From the NCBI RefSeq assembly GCF_009870125.1, contig NC_046683.1, positions 3,348,001 through 3,412,000 on the forward strand: DNA of 64,000 bases. Direction: 5' to 3'. Both the position numbers and the translations under genes were made by a program. The notes under the pieces are model-generated. The model saw only the letters and a list, made by a program, of their open reading frames with translations, made no database searches and was not told the origin of the DNA. This document shows, one piece after another, positions 27,401 through 39,912 of the stretch (within the stretch, counting starts at the first letter, position 1; the number at the start of each line of letters is the position of its first letter). The DNA is from Drosophila pseudoobscura. Taxonomy: Eukaryota; Arthropoda; Insecta; Diptera; Drosophilidae.

Positions 27401-29458
27401 TGCACTTTATCTGTGGACCCAACAGTCCTCTGAATGGATATTCATAAAGGTGCCCCATCAATATCTGTTTATATCTAGCATTCCCTAGATATGATCCTTT
27501 TGCTGCTTGTAGTTCTCCTTTCGTTTCTTCTAAATAAAGGTATATTCGTCTTTGTGGTCCTGTAAATTTCTGAAAAAGATTGCCATTGTGTGCGATCTTC
27601 GGGTGTTTCAACTTGCCCGCTGGAATTGAGACAACCGAGCCCTGGTTAGGGCATAATTACAAGCAATTGCTGGGTGGGGACCGGGGCCCTCTTTAAGAGC
27701 CAACACAGAGGCATTCATTCTCAGGCTTCTTTGGACTGGGACTCGGGGACTGTCAATGCCAAAAGTCAAAGTCTGGATTAATCATCAATCAAAGAGGAGA
27801 AATACTGAAATAATAAAAAATAACTAAAACATCATAAATTAATCGCAAAACATTGCGGCGACCTCCAGAGTCTGAGTCTTGAGAAAGTTGTGACACTGAC
27901 GTCAGTTTCTTTGATCTTATCAGAATTATTATTATAGTACATCAAATACATATTGTAGGCTTCATTCCATGCCATGTTTGTGTCGGTTCTCAGGGGTTGC
28001 CTTTGGGATTCTTTCTGGGAATTGGCAATCGAAACGAACCAATGAAGAGGGAGTCTCCAACGGAATCAATGAACATTAGAGGTGGCAGAAAATGAAGAGA
28101 CCTTGAAAGACTCAATCAAAAATGTAACTCCAATGATTAACTGTCGGAGGAGGTCTATTACAGGATTGTCCTGCTCTTCTTAAACGCCTTCCTCCATTTC
28201 GTTTTTGGGATTTCTGAGGAATCCACACTTGGTCATTTTCTTTTGTTTCTTTCAGCATTTCTTCCGTTTTCCCTGCCTTTAGTGAGTGCTGAATTCGGAT
28301 TTTTTTCACGATTTTCGATTTTGTCGATCCCACGGCTCAAGTCAAGTGACACTCACTTCATGCAACCAACACTCGCGGCAGCCAGGCAGCCAAGCAGCCA
28401 ACCCTCGATCGTGTCATAAGCATTCTGCAGTTTGTAATTAAAGGAGTGAGCAGGGGGAGCACCGGAGCCAGAGGAGCAGAAAGTTAATGAAAAAGGAGCC
28501 AAAAGTTTTCGGTTATAAGCACATACATACATACATACATGCATGCATCTGTGTATATTCACGTTTCGGTTATGTGCAACAACTGTGTTGTGCTGCCGCT
28601 GCTTCTTTCGCACATAATTGAAAGGAGTGAAGTGGCTTGTACGTGCGCCACATGCTTGCCATATGCCAAGGAGACGGAGTCGGAGCCGGAGCCAGAGCCA
28701 GAGACCAATTTATTTTCAACAACAAGAAATGCAGGTCACGAAATGTTTAACCCGAAAGCCAAAAACAACACACACACACAAGAACGAGAAATAACCAAAT
28801 ACAAAAATGAAAAGGAAAACATGCCCAACATCAGGCCAAAACGCTCTAAAAGAAAGTCGATCCGTGTAGGCCATTTCAGCCATTTCTATTCCCCCCTGGC
28901 AGGGTGAGTGTCTAAGAGATTCGCCATAGGGGTTCCACAGGGCCATCCACACCGAATGTCCCTGCCTGTGCAAATCCATCATTGGACTGTCCCACACATC
29001 CCGCATTGTCGGCCCGGGCTGGCCGATTGCGATTGCAATGAATGGACCATCATCAGCCAGGAGGCGCCTAGGTCTAGGGGCTCGTGTCAGCTGGGTCTGG
29101 AACGACACTGCGTTGCGAAACTATAGGTTCGAAAATATCAATGGGACTGTTTTTGGGAGACGTATGAGATTTCTTCGAACATTTTTGATTGAATTCCAGA
29201 ATTATGGTGTATTAAATAAATATTTAATTTAGTATTTATTTAGATTTATTTTTGTTTGCTTTTATCTTTCATTTTATATGTACTTTATTATGGGTAGTCC
29301 AGGAGATTTTAATATTTTTTTTATGAATTATAAATTATATTTTTAATATTTTATTTATATTATAAATTATTGTTAAGGCTCCTTCTACTCTCGTACTCTG
29401 TATGAAACACACTGTAGTCCCTGCATTTCATAATTTCCCTAATGGAATCGGACTTTTT

Positions 29459-29483
29459 CCTACCCCTACCCCTACCCCTACCC
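29459..29483. repeat. (CCCCTA)n hexamer repeat
   Basis: Four copies of CCCCTA followed by C-rich sequence. It resembles telomeric hexamers of other organisms by chance; Drosophila telomeres are not made of such repeats. Confidence 0.8.
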
Positions 29484-32400
29484 ATGCCCAACCCCCGGCC
29501 GCAGGCCACAGCCCCCTCCCCCTTGTCGTGGCTGCAATTGCAGCCCCTCCCGACCCTCGTGGCTGCTGCTGGTTTTTATGAATCATAAAATGCTTGTTAT
29601 GCTGCAATTTACGTTTGTTTTTGATACGAGTATTTTACGAGTTTTTAATTTTAACACGCAAAGGGAATACATATACAAATGTACACTCGTAGATCTGTAT
29701 AGCTTTCTATTCGTTTGATTGCTGCTTAATTGGCGAATTGTATACAGACATACATACATACATAGTAAATATGAACGTATAATATTCATAAATACTTGCT
29801 GTTGTTTTAGTGGTTTTTTGGCTAATTATGCGAGGGGAGTAATTCCCACCCTTTTTCACATTTCTGTTGATTTGTAGCTCATCAAAAGGTCTTTCACCCC
29901 TCGAGTTGGCTGCGAGCGGAATTAGTCAAATTTTTTCATTTGGAAAAACGCTTTGACACTGCCAACGGATTGACAAGCCGAATCCAAAAAACAAAAGCAA
30001 AAGCAAAAACAAAAACCATTCAACGAAAGCGAAAACTATGTATATAGTTCAACGCCCACGCAGTGCTTTCTGGCTTCTGGCTTCTGGCTTCTGCTAAGTA
30101 ATTTATCAATCAGCTCGGGAGAAAGTCTTGCCATGTATTGGCAAATGGAAGATACAGATACATGTGCCTGCCTATCTACCTGACTGTCGTCTGGGAAGGG
30201 GGATCGATGGGCTGTCATCTCTCCTTGCGAAGAACTTGGAGCGTTTTGGGAACTATATTTTTGATAAGTAGATGAATATAAGGTGAATGAGAGACGTATG
30301 AAAATGAGAATGGAATGGAATATGCAGTGACCATACACCTTCAAGGGGCCATCAAGCCGAAACCTATCCCAGGCAAGGATACAGAAGCGACCGATGGGCG
30401 CTGCCGCATATGCGGGATCGCTACTTATGTAAATATAATGGGGGTATAATGTAGGTTTTTGCATGGGAACATCCTATTCGTTTGTTTAAATTTATTGAAA
30501 CAGAAGGGGATCAAAAATTTCGATTTCGATTCCACACAGGTACATATATCCACGGAAATGATATTTGGGATCTAAATGGATGTCGTCCCATGGGATAATA
30601 GTGCAACAGTCCAATCTGTGGAGAGTTCTGTTGCCACAGTGGGTGCCTTAACTTTAAGGGGTATGGATTTGATCGGTTCTTTCCTTATTGTTTTTATTTT
30701 AGTTGGCTTTCTGGCAATCAGTTGATCTGTGACCAAACAAAATGCACAAAAAAAGTTGGGGGAAAATTGAAGAAATATCGAAAGCAGCGCGGCCCGTGCG
30801 GTAAGGTAAAACAGTGATAAAAGACATTTCGAGCTCATTCCCGTACGTAGTAGTACTTGTGCTCTTTCTCTGTTTTTCTCTCTGTCTGCCTTTGGCTCTT
30901 CAATATTTCAATAATTTGTGTCGTTCTTTTTTGGGGGTTCAATGACATTTCGGGCTGCGACACTTTTTTTCGTGGTACTTCCTTCCCTGGCAACATGCTC
31001 GTACTACGGTAAATTTAATCATCATTATCACCATCGCCAAAGGTGTCGAAGACGGTGCAAGGGGGTGGCTGGTCTGGCGTGGAGCATAGTCATTGCTAGT
31101 CAGCTGTTGGCCGCACATCACTCAAACATCAGCCAGTGCCACAACAGGCCCCCGAATGTTTCTCTAGATACAAAGATACATTCTATAAATGCTCGGGGCC
31201 CAACGCAGGTCCCCCTGCCCCGCACCGCCCCTGCCCATGCCCCACTCACAACAACAAAAAACTAATAAAAAGACGACAGTTTACCAACGCAACGCAAACG
31301 GGGCCCAAAAGAAAGTCTGAACTATGGCCCCCTTGAGGTGCAGCTTTATGGGAGACTGCCAGGGCAAGGGGTACGCATAGGAGAATGTAGTGGAGAGGGG
31401 GTATGGATGGTAGGGCGGGAGGCAGGTCAAGTTTCAAGTTGGTCGGAGATCAGCGTGCTAATGACCGACAATTGCAACAGAAACGTCGCCAGCTGCCACT
31501 GGGCCTCTGAGATGCTCAAGCGGCAGAGCCAGAGAGAGCACGGGAGGTATGAATATATCTCAGGAAAGAGTATTAAAGATTACAGAAGATTACAGAAGAA
31601 CCTGGTCATGTAAACGGCGAGGGGAGGCCCTGCCTGCCTCATCTTGTGGTCCTGTGGTGCCCCCCCCTGAGAGGTCTGCGTCTGCCCACTCGACGGGATC
31701 TCACTCACTCTCTCCCTCTCTCTTTCTGTCCATTGCCTGCGGGCTAATTACGGTCACACTTGGCTGACGCTGACCGCAGTTTGGGTTCGGAATTGGATTT
31801 TTTGCGGGCCTGCAGAGCAACACCTTTTCCCGAGTGCCCAATGTTGTTGACAACTCAAGTAAGTCGACACCCCAGGTAGAGACTGTGGCATCCTTTCCAC
31901 AGTATCTGCACAGACACATGTACGTGTACATTGTACATACATTTGTGTGCCTAAGATAAATACTAAAAAAAGATATGCATATCTTTTTGCGCTGATATGA
32001 TTGATCAGTTGTTGTTTCTTGGTGTATTTGCAATTCGCTTTTTGTGGCTTGATTGATGGTCCATGACTTTTGGCTCTTTGAAGTGGATACTCGCCCGTTC
32101 TCTCTCTCTCTGGCCCTACATTGAAGTATGACTCTTGCAGATTGCTCTTGCTTCTCCCTGCTGGAAGGGTCGCTCGGTCGGTCACCCTCTTGACACGTGT
32201 CTTTCTTACAAATTTCTGTTTGCTTTGGCCCACAGCGCAACAGCTGCCCAGATTAGAGCCAGAGGAAAAGGTGGCAAATGGGAAATGCCAAAGGAATGAC
32301 GGCCAGCCACGGGGGAAAGACGCGCTCTAAGTGTGGTAAGTCCTTCCTGGCTTGCGGTCTCTAAGCCTAAGTGATCACTGTTGTTCTCTGGCCTAAAAAC

Positions 32401-35309
32401 AAATCAACTTCTGTTTGTCTTGATTTGAATATTCAAAGAAAAGAAAGTATACGGCTCCTTATGGGATCAGCTGTAATAGAAGCCAATCCATCTTCGAAGA
32501 TTACATCTGTCAGGGCAGCCGAAACTCCTTCAATGTGAAAACTGCTTAGTTTCTTTAAACTTAAAGAAGTTTGCTTCTAACTAACGATCCTTAAGATCGA
32601 AGTAGTTTATCATAGAACTGGGATCTTGAAGAGAAAGATAGACCATTCAGAGCAATTGAGGTATATACATATGTACATAGATAGCTCTCTGTATACATCG
32701 GAGCAAGCGAGTGGGCAGGGGGGTTGGAGCACGGGCGACACAATAAAATAGGTATGGTAAAATGCATTCTCTATAAATAGTGCCTATTCAGAATGGAATA
32801 GAAATATAGGAATAACGCTGTGCGATAACAGGATAAGTTTTGAATGTACTTTCCACGAGACACAAAATCGATTGTGGATTGTACGATATACCCAAAAATT
32901 CGGATGGATTCACAGGACCTTTGATGCTCCTCAGGAGGTACATACGAGTAAGTAACCACTGAAATGAATGATTTGAATATAGTATAGTGTAGTAGTAGTT
33001 CCATTATTTAAGAAAAAATACCGTAATCTACCGCAAGGCATGTTGCGTGTGCTATTGCCATTTCTGCAAGCAATCTGCAAGTTTTATTAGCTGTCTTCCG
33101 TTCCTCAACTAATTTTTGGCAATTGTATTTCATAAAAAATGATTATGATTGGGGGGATGGTGATGGGCCTGCCCTGGTCCCCTGGCTTTGATGTAAACCG
33201 TGTGGCAGTAGGCAGTAGGCAGAGGGTAGGATGCAATGGGATGGAATGGTGATGATGGTTAACTAGTAGCAGCATATGGGGCAGCATGGCCAGAGGACAC
33301 GGACACGCATGTGCATTGTCCAATCGAAGAGAGTAATTTGGCCGAAGCAGCAGCCAGCAACCATCATAATTTCTGTTCCGTCGCAGGCACGAAACGATCC
33401 AACATCCAATAAACGTCAATCGGAACCGATGTACCCGAACCGTACCCGTACCGAGTGCACAGTGCACAGAGCACAGAGCACAGAATAATTACCAAGTCGA
33501 AAAGGATGTCGGTGGCCGAGCTTGGGCCTTGGGAAACTTGTTTCCACGACAACGACGACGACAACGACAGCTGTTGTTGTTCCCGAGGTGCCCGTGTCCA
33601 TGCCCGTGCCCCTTTGGGCCACTTTCAGCTCCAGCTCCATCAAGCTTCTATTCAATCCCTCAATCGGAACACTCTGAGACAGACACCCAGTCTGTCTCTC
33701 CCATCGCCATTGTCTGGAACAGGAATAGATAGGCCAAGTACTCGGATTCGAGTTCGAATTCGGTTCTCCTCTCCGTTCTCTTAGATCATGAATGGTGGGT
33801 ACTTTACACACGGGTATGAGGTATGGTCTGTACACAATATTTTTGTGCTTTTGTTTTGGTTCTCGTTTCCAAACGGAGAGAGGGAGAGACGCCCCGAGGG
33901 AGGAAGCTTTGGGAAACGCCTTCCAATCCTACTCCTCGTTCTCCTTATGGAGAGACGCCGAGCGCCTGAGTCATCAACCCATATCCGAGCAGACGCCTGT
34001 TGCTTTTGCAACCTCAACTGTACTTGAAATGCTGACGCTATAAATTAAAATTATGTTGTAAGCACACAACACACACACGCACACACATTCACGAGGCTGT
34101 GGCATCGGCTTCTTCGGCTTCGTAGTCCGGTTCGTGGGCAAAAAAAAGAAAGAAAGGAAGCACACAAGCACACACACATACACAACGGAAAGCAAAACCA
34201 AAACAAGAAGCAAAAGCTCAGGCCAAAAGTCGAGGCTGAAATACCCTATCCTACGTAGGCGAAAGCTCAAATGTCGGGACATACATACTAGTACAATCTG
34301 AAGTTTTTATTTTTTAAGTCGAGGCCTAAAATGATTTCTTATATATTTAGTTTTTCATAATACATACTGCAATCTGCGAAAATTTAAATAATAATTGTCT
34401 CAACATATTCTACTATATATAGAGGACATAGATATCACTTTTTTTTATACAAAAATATTATTAGCTCTTAAATTTTTCATTTTCTGGTATAGATAACATT
34501 TTCAAAATTATCATAATTTCCGATTTGAGAAATGAATGCTAAAATGCAAAACTTTTACTAACAACCAGAGGCAGATCTAAAGGAACCAGAGGGCAAAGTA
34601 GACTGCGACTTCGATGGAACACATGATCAATGGAATTAAGAGACGCTTCCAGACCTTGTAGCCACCTAAAAGGAGTCGCAAATGTTTAAGGAGAGCCCCC
34701 TGGCCACGGCTGCAGTGCCAGACATGTTCCGGGCCGCAGTAGCGCCCAATTGGCGACAAATAGCAGACATATTCTCAGCCGATCGTTCCCAATTTCGAAT
34801 GAAAATTTCACTGTTTGGACGTTTGACAAGTGTGACCGTCTCTTATGATGAAAACCGAACTTAGACCACTTAAGTCCCGCCTATTTAAATAGTTCAACTA
34901 CTTGAGGTAAATGGCGGAATATATTAACGATTGTAAATTCTTCTTGTAGATTCCTGCCATCTTTGCTCTCAACTTAAAAAAAAAACACAATATCTTTCAC
35001 CTGAACTGCGCTAAAATGATTAGATTTTTATTATTTTCGGTGGAATATTAAAATACCCCCTTGGCTTGCAATGGGTTAATCGCTCTCCATCGAGGATTGA
35101 AAACCATATTCCTGGATTTTGATATTCCATGGATTAATACTAGCTAGATAAATCTTTCAACTCTGCCCACATTATTTTATCCGATTAATGAATGAATTTT
35201 CTACCTGACTGGGTTGTTCTAGATACTTGCTTTTATTGGATTTTGTCTAAAATCTTGTATGTATGTGGCAATCTCGATTCTATTTGTATGTATATCTTAA
35301 ATATTTATC

Positions 35310-35400
35310 AAAGTATTTTCCAGTATTTTTAACGCGTATATTGCCAGTATATACGGTATATTTTGAAACTGTGAGGTATATTTCTAAGGGTCAGACCGTA
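35310..35400 (+). promoter_or_regulatory. Promoter-like cluster of GGTATATTT motifs
   Basis: The plus strand has GGTATATTTT at 35355, GGTATATTTC at 35375 and related CAGTATAT/CAGTATTT elements at 35345 and 35321. Drosophila housekeeping promoters are enriched for a core element of this form (GTATWTTT, Ohler motif 6). The block also resembles, in the same order, the reverse complement of the Nemp promoter at 44994-45042: CAGTATATxTACGGTATATTTTGAAA, a spacer, then GGTATATTTCT. It lies about 80 bp upstream of the broken gene at 35482 and points toward it. Confidence 0.45.
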
Positions 35401-35481
35401 CACTATCTGGACCAAGCCAAAACAATCTGGTCGCGTCGCGTACTTTCTCCTATGATATTAAAATTGTATGGTTAAGAAATA

Positions 35482-36693
35482 ATGTCGACACCATTCGTCG
35501 GCGAGGATATGGCCCGAGGTTGATGGATGCCCCGCCAATATGTTTGCAAAGATGAACGCCTCACACGAGTACCCTGTGCTATGGGATAGCGTTAACCTGC
35601 GCAAACTATTGGAGGATGAGTACGAGGTGGTGGACACGGTGCTGGAGCAGCTCCATCAACTGAAGTTCACAGCAGGACACTGTATATCCACCGATCCCGA
35701 CGTACCCCTCTGATCCCGAAAATAACGTACGTACCCGGCTTACCACGGAGGTGGCACAGGTTCAACGCCTTGTTGAACGGATTGTTTCCTACCCGGAAAC
35801 GACACCTTTCACCACCTTGTGGTGAAGTTAAAGTTGAAGTAGTTGGAGACGTCGAAAGGCTTACTCCCAAACCAGGAAACGGCCCTGTCGACGTTGGATG
35901 ACGTTTACATGCGTCAACAAATCGGTCCTTTTCAGGTCCACCAAAACTTCATAGAGATCATTTGTTCAATTTCACATTCACATTTCAGCTCGGCTGCAAA
36001 GCCTTGAAAAGGTAACCAAATATTTTAGTCAATTTATCGAGGTTCTTGGGAAGTCCTGATCGACGGTGCAGTTGCTGCAGCCATGGCGCAGGCCGATGAA
36101 GCCTGGCTGCTGATACTTAGGATTGGGCGAATGCTGGATGAGAGATTCACCTAAGAGCCCTGACCCAATTCCTGGGACAAGACCATCTGAATTCTAACCA
36201 GCAGCTCCAACTCTCCGAGGAGGTGGATGGATGGTTCTCTAAGCGCCAACATACTATAGTGATGCTCTGCCTCTGCCACATGGCCAGCTACTATGCGCGT
36301 CAGGACTGTCTGTGCCACGCCCAGCTGCTGTTGCTGCAGGCCGAGGAGCTGCGCGCCGAGTTCGATGAGCGAGTTGGCAGAACGAAGCACAAGGAGGCTA
36401 TCACCTATGCGGAGGCAGGTCTCAAATCAGTGTACCAAACGGCGGACATCAACTATAGCTTCAACTTCAGGGTCCAGCTGAAGACGGCCCGGTTGGAGGT
36501 GCATCCCGTTGGCAAAGCGAGGGCGCGGCTTACAAAGGTAACCGCCCACAAAAGATCCTATGCGATAAACCGTCTTTGGGCCATCGGCGAAAGGTGTAAC
36601 ATCAGCAAATTAACAAACAGATCTACGTACTACGCACTGCGTATAGACCTGATTGAGCTCGTCTCGTCTAGCTTGGCCTGGCTGAAACCTTGA
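35482..36693 (+). pseudogene. Decayed gene for a helical-repeat-like protein
   Basis: Short coding-like stretches in different frames line up along this region: from Met 35540 (starting MFAKMNASHE), then a frame change near 35708, a stop near 35840, another stretch around 35885-35975 (LSTLDDVYMRQQ), a further one near 36000 (SLEKVTKYFSQF), and finally an unbroken frame of 156 codons ending at 36693. Stops and frame changes at about 35708, 35840, 36059 and 36152 prevent one product. The 156-codon tail is alpha-helical in character, rich in Leu, Ala, Cys and Gln (CHAQLLLLQAEELRAEF), like TPR or separase-type N-terminal repeats. Separase subunit three rows is a guess I could not test. An alternative is a living gene with several small introns, but no good splice pairs repair all the breaks. 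Confidence 0.5.
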
Positions 36694-36858
36694 CCCAAAT
36701 GTTGAATCACTTATTGATGAGCGAAACCCGTTTTTGCGAACCCGAACCCTTTTCCCACATCTCGCATGCAATATATTTTGCATTCTTTGCCTTGAGATGC
36801 CTTGAGCTTCAGGCTGGAGCAGTCCCCAGAAACAGCCTCATCTGCGTATGAAAGCTAT

Positions 36859-37063
36859 TTAGTCGCGACGGCGGCGTGGCGTTGAGGAGGAGGATGGGCA
36901 GAACTTTTCTCTTTGTTGTTGGTTCCCTCTGTTGTTGGTATTGTAGAGGAAGTTGGCGGGGCCTGGTCCAGCTCCTGCGGAAGGAAGTCGCGCCTGTTCC
37001 TCTTTCAGTTGGGACAAAAGACACTTCAGCTTGTGCTTCAGCCTCTGCAGAGTTTCGTTCAGC
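36859..37063 (-). CDS. Terminal coding exon of an unidentified minus-strand gene
   Basis: Read on the minus strand, a splice acceptor (branch-like CTAAT, then TTTGCATTCAG) ends at 37064 and is followed by 67 codons to a TAA at 36859. The peptide starts with a leucine heptad pattern (LNETLQRLKHKLKCLLSQLK), predicted to be a coiled coil. It continues through a Gly/Pro/Asn/Gln-rich linker and ends in a serine run and a basic cluster (TPRRRRD). Codon use is good. The exon starts in phase 1, so the preceding exon must end with two bases of a codon; the candidate at 38832-38909 does. The gene is not recognised. An overlapping frame on the same strand is also open but has poorer composition. Confidence 0.45.
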
Positions 37064-38770
37064 CTGAATGCAAATTAGGGCAAAAGTTGTATTACTCTCT
37101 ACAGTTCCACGGTTGCATGTGTCTGTTTCAATGCATTTGGAATCTCTTCCATGTGTTGGCAATAATTTCGTTTGGTTTCCTTTTTTTTATTATCGCCGGC
37201 TATGCATTGGACGGAAGGCACAGGCACGCCTGCAAGTGTCTTCTGCTGGCTGTACGGGGCAGTGACAGAAACACTTTTAATTGCTTTATTTTCCAGGCAC
37301 ACACACAGGGATCCTCAGCTGTAACGGGAGTGGCATCGGCAGCGAGCGAGCGATCCTTTTCTTTATTTATTACAAACAAATGACAGTCCAAAGTGCTGTC
37401 CAAGTATCCACTTACAAGGCATCCAAGTTCCAAATTTCCAATTCCATTGCAGTTGTTTACGGTTCGACAATATTGGCCCAGAGTCATTGAAAAGTCACAG
37501 ATGATTTGGTCCTCCCTGACATGAATGGACATGTGTGTGTACTGTGTGCGGGTTGTGTTTCGGGGGTAGGTATCGAAAGAAATTTCTATATAGTGAACTA
37601 TATGAACTGTAAACATGGAAATCGATTGCAAAAGGATAACTGCTAAATGGAATTCGATGGGATCTGTAGATAGAACACATTGCCCTCTTCAGCTGCTGTG
37701 TGTTTTGTGTAAGTCCCGTTACAACCTATCATAACTCGCTAACGAATCAAAAGGGAAAGACAATAATGTTGTATCTCTGTTGAAAACAACCACAAAATAC
37801 GAAAATATTAGCACGATCAGTAATGTTGGTTGACACCCGTATAAATATCCTGGAATGCTTCTAGATTCATACATATATGTACATATGTTACATACATCAA
37901 TCACTAAAGATTGGAGTTCGAGATATAAAATATACTTGAAAACCAATTCAATACTGGAAATATATTGATGTTTTTATAGAAACTTAAGATAAGAAACTAA
38001 ACTAAACATAAATACAATTTTTCACCAGCAAATCCCCTCCCCCACAAAGCAATTAAAGCATTTCCCATAGCAATAAGGACGAACGGTGTGCGGTGTGTAC
38101 GCTTTTCCATCAGTACATATTACACATGTAAATCGAGGGTGACGGACCTCTAAACCTCAACTTCAACATCAGAAAACTCAACAAATAGCCAGAATGAAGG
38201 GGAAAACAAGAGTGACACACAAACAGAAAATGCCCAGATTTATATGTAAACGATTGAAAACTGATCAACATATATAATTACAGCACAGAACAAGACGAAA
38301 TTTTCCATGGGTAACGTGTGAACCGGGGACTGGAACGGGAACGGGAGTGGGAACGTGATCGGGTGTGTTGTGTCTCTGTGTCTCTGTGTCTCTCAAAAGT
38401 GTCTACTGTGTGTGCCTGTGTTTGTGAGTGTGCGGAGAAACCCCTGAGCTAAATCGGGGGAGATATTAGTAGTATGGGGGGGAATGGGGCAGGGGGAAGT
38501 GGGAAGGGGGAAGGGAAACCAAGCCGTTGACAACAATTCAAAGATTATGAAAATCTTTGGTCATTGGGTTAAAGCAGAAGAAGGAAGAGACCCGACTAAA
38601 ACAATGAGCAGCCGAAGGTTAGAAGAGTGCCCAGCGATAAAGCCGGTTGGGAAAAGGAGAGACAAAGAGGGACAGAAGAATGTGGAGTAGGGGATGGGTT
38701 ATTTTCATATTAACATAATCAATGAAGTATTTTCTAAGGGTTCAACTAAATATCTAAGGCAAGAGGCACG

Positions 38771-38798
38771 ACACACACACACACACACACACACACAC
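38771..38798. repeat. (AC)n microsatellite
   Basis: Fourteen uninterrupted AC dinucleotides. Confidence 0.95.
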
Positions 38799-38831
38799 CA
38801 TTACTGGGATGAAATACTTGAATGCACTTAC

Positions 38832-38909
38832 GGAAAATCTCCAATCAGCAGCCACGACGACCCCCTACTGATGAGAGCGTTTCGATTTTTTACGGCAATG
38901 GGCACACAA
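38832..38909 (-). CDS. Possible internal exon (unidentified gene)
   Basis: On the minus strand this 78-bp block lies between an acceptor-like TTGTTCAG (preceded by a T run) and a consensus donor GTAAGTG. One frame is fully open for 25 codons (containing NRNALISRGSSWLLIGDF). It leaves one base at the start and two at the end, which matches the phase needed by the exon at 36859-37063. The plus strand of the same block is also open and ends at a donor-like GTGAGT at 38920, so the strand is not certain. Confidence 0.2.
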
Positions 38910-39139
38910 CTGAACAACATGTGAGTTTGTCTTAAAAAAAGATACAGAAAGACAGCCAGGCGGACGGATGGACAGCGGGACAGACGATCTGAAGTGATAT
39001 TTGAGTAAAGGCAAAAGACGACGAACCGAACCCCTCGGTGAAGTGGCAAAACCGACGTGAAACGCTTTCAAATGCCCCGAGCGGGCAAAGGATAATAAAC
39101 GAACCAGCGATCACTAACGCATATCAATTTGTTTTCGAT

Positions 39140-39163
39140 GGACCTGGACCTGGACCTGGACCT
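39140..39163. repeat. (GGACCT)4 hexamer repeat
   Basis: Four perfect copies of GGACCT. Confidence 0.85.
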
Positions 39164-39639
39164 GTACCGACACGGAGACGAAGGAAACGATTAACGCTAA
39201 ACACTTGAAGTGCCCATCCCCATACCCATCCACATCGCCATTCCCATCCCAAAAAAATTATACAACAATGAGAATACATACTTATAAAGAAGTCCCCGTC
39301 ATTGGGCATGCCTTATCTGCAGGCACATAAAGTGCCAAAAAATATGGCAAAAGGAAATCGTTTCCTCCTCCTCGTTCGCCTGTCAATGTCAACGTCAAAT
39401 ACGACGTGTTTGGAGGAGTTTGGAAATGAAATCGACGAACGGAGATTGTCTCCATGGATAGCAGATAGAGTAATGAGCTAACCCGTCTAAATATTATAAA
39501 TAATTTGAAATCATAATTCATATGATCCCGCGGTGGTCGTTTCTGTAGCAAATGTTCCAAGAGTCTCTTGGGAAAAACTAAAAACAATTCTGAGCGAATT
39601 CGCGGTTCTGTCAGATATAAAAATAATATAAAAAGTTGA

Positions 39640-39912
39640 TTTTTAAAACCAACCAGCTTTGTGTGGTGTTACCCATCTGGATACGATTTTTTCCGGCAAC
39701 ACAAAAGCACCCTTCTACGATGTTATTCTAAGAAAATTACATATGTATATGATTCGAGCTTCACGCCGACGAATTGGCGGGACGTATTCGATAATTTGAC
39801 GGATTATCACTCAATAGTCCCCGAAGAATATGATCAATATTATCCACCGGAACTGTTCAACATCGAGAGATGGCTGAAACATTTTTTTCTTTTCCGCGCG
39901 CAGCCCAATTGA
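39640..39912 (+). CDS. Unassigned open frame, possible exon or gene remnant
   Basis: Open from 39640 to a TGA at 39910-39912, about 90 codons, with no ATG near the 5' end, so it is not a complete gene by itself. The translated stretch is rich in Tyr, Phe, Trp and acidic residues (NWRDVFDNLTDYHSIVPEEY; YYPPELFNIERWLKHFF), which looks like protein rather than chance. The sequence TTTTTTTCTTTTCCGCGCGCAG at its end resembles a splice acceptor, and shifting frame there gives PIEAEG before GTAAGT. No family is recognised. Confidence 0.3.
   Translation, partial: FLKPTSFVWCYPSGYDFFRQHKSTLLRCYSKKITYVYDSSFTPTNWRDVFDNLTDYHSIVPEEYDQYYPPELFNIERWLKHFFLFRAQPN

Larger units (their letters stand above)
12651..35309. 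other. Non-coding stretch, no gene supported
   Basis: No open frame in these 22.6 kb shows a domain, good codon use or convincing splice context. The sequence is mixed AT-rich DNA with microsatellites, a second copy of the dispersed repeat (13.3-13.6 kb), a 47-bp tandem duplication, a dense GATC cluster near 19.6-19.9 kb and C-rich hexamer repeats. Weak hints I do not call as genes: an acceptor/donor-flanked 97-bp block at 32238-32334 with no frame fully open, and a short plausible peptide stretch at 34.55-34.86 kb broken by stops. The stretch is either intergenic or intronic. Confidence 0.55.
37064..39639. other. Intron or intergenic stretch
   Basis: If the minus-strand exon at 36859-37063 belongs to a gene extending to the right, most of this is its intron. 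It holds a (GTGTCTCT)-type repeat near 38.38 kb, a G-rich patch at 38.45-38.51 kb, a CA microsatellite at 38771-38798 and a GGACCT repeat at 39140. Apart from the possible exon at 38832-38909 I see no coding sequence. Confidence 0.4.

Noticed and set aside
29459..29483. Telomere-like CCCCTA repeat
   Set aside because: Only four copies in the middle of ordinary DNA, and Drosophila telomeres consist of retrotransposons rather than hexamers.
36809..37162. 117-codon minus-strand frame over the coiled-coil exon
   Set aside because: Same strand but a different frame. It crosses the likely splice acceptor and has worse composition than the LNETLQRL frame.
37200..37631. 143-codon minus-strand frame with a GTAAGTGG donor-like site near 37410
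   Set aside because: The phase in that frame does not fit the exon at 36859-37063 and the peptide shows no domain.
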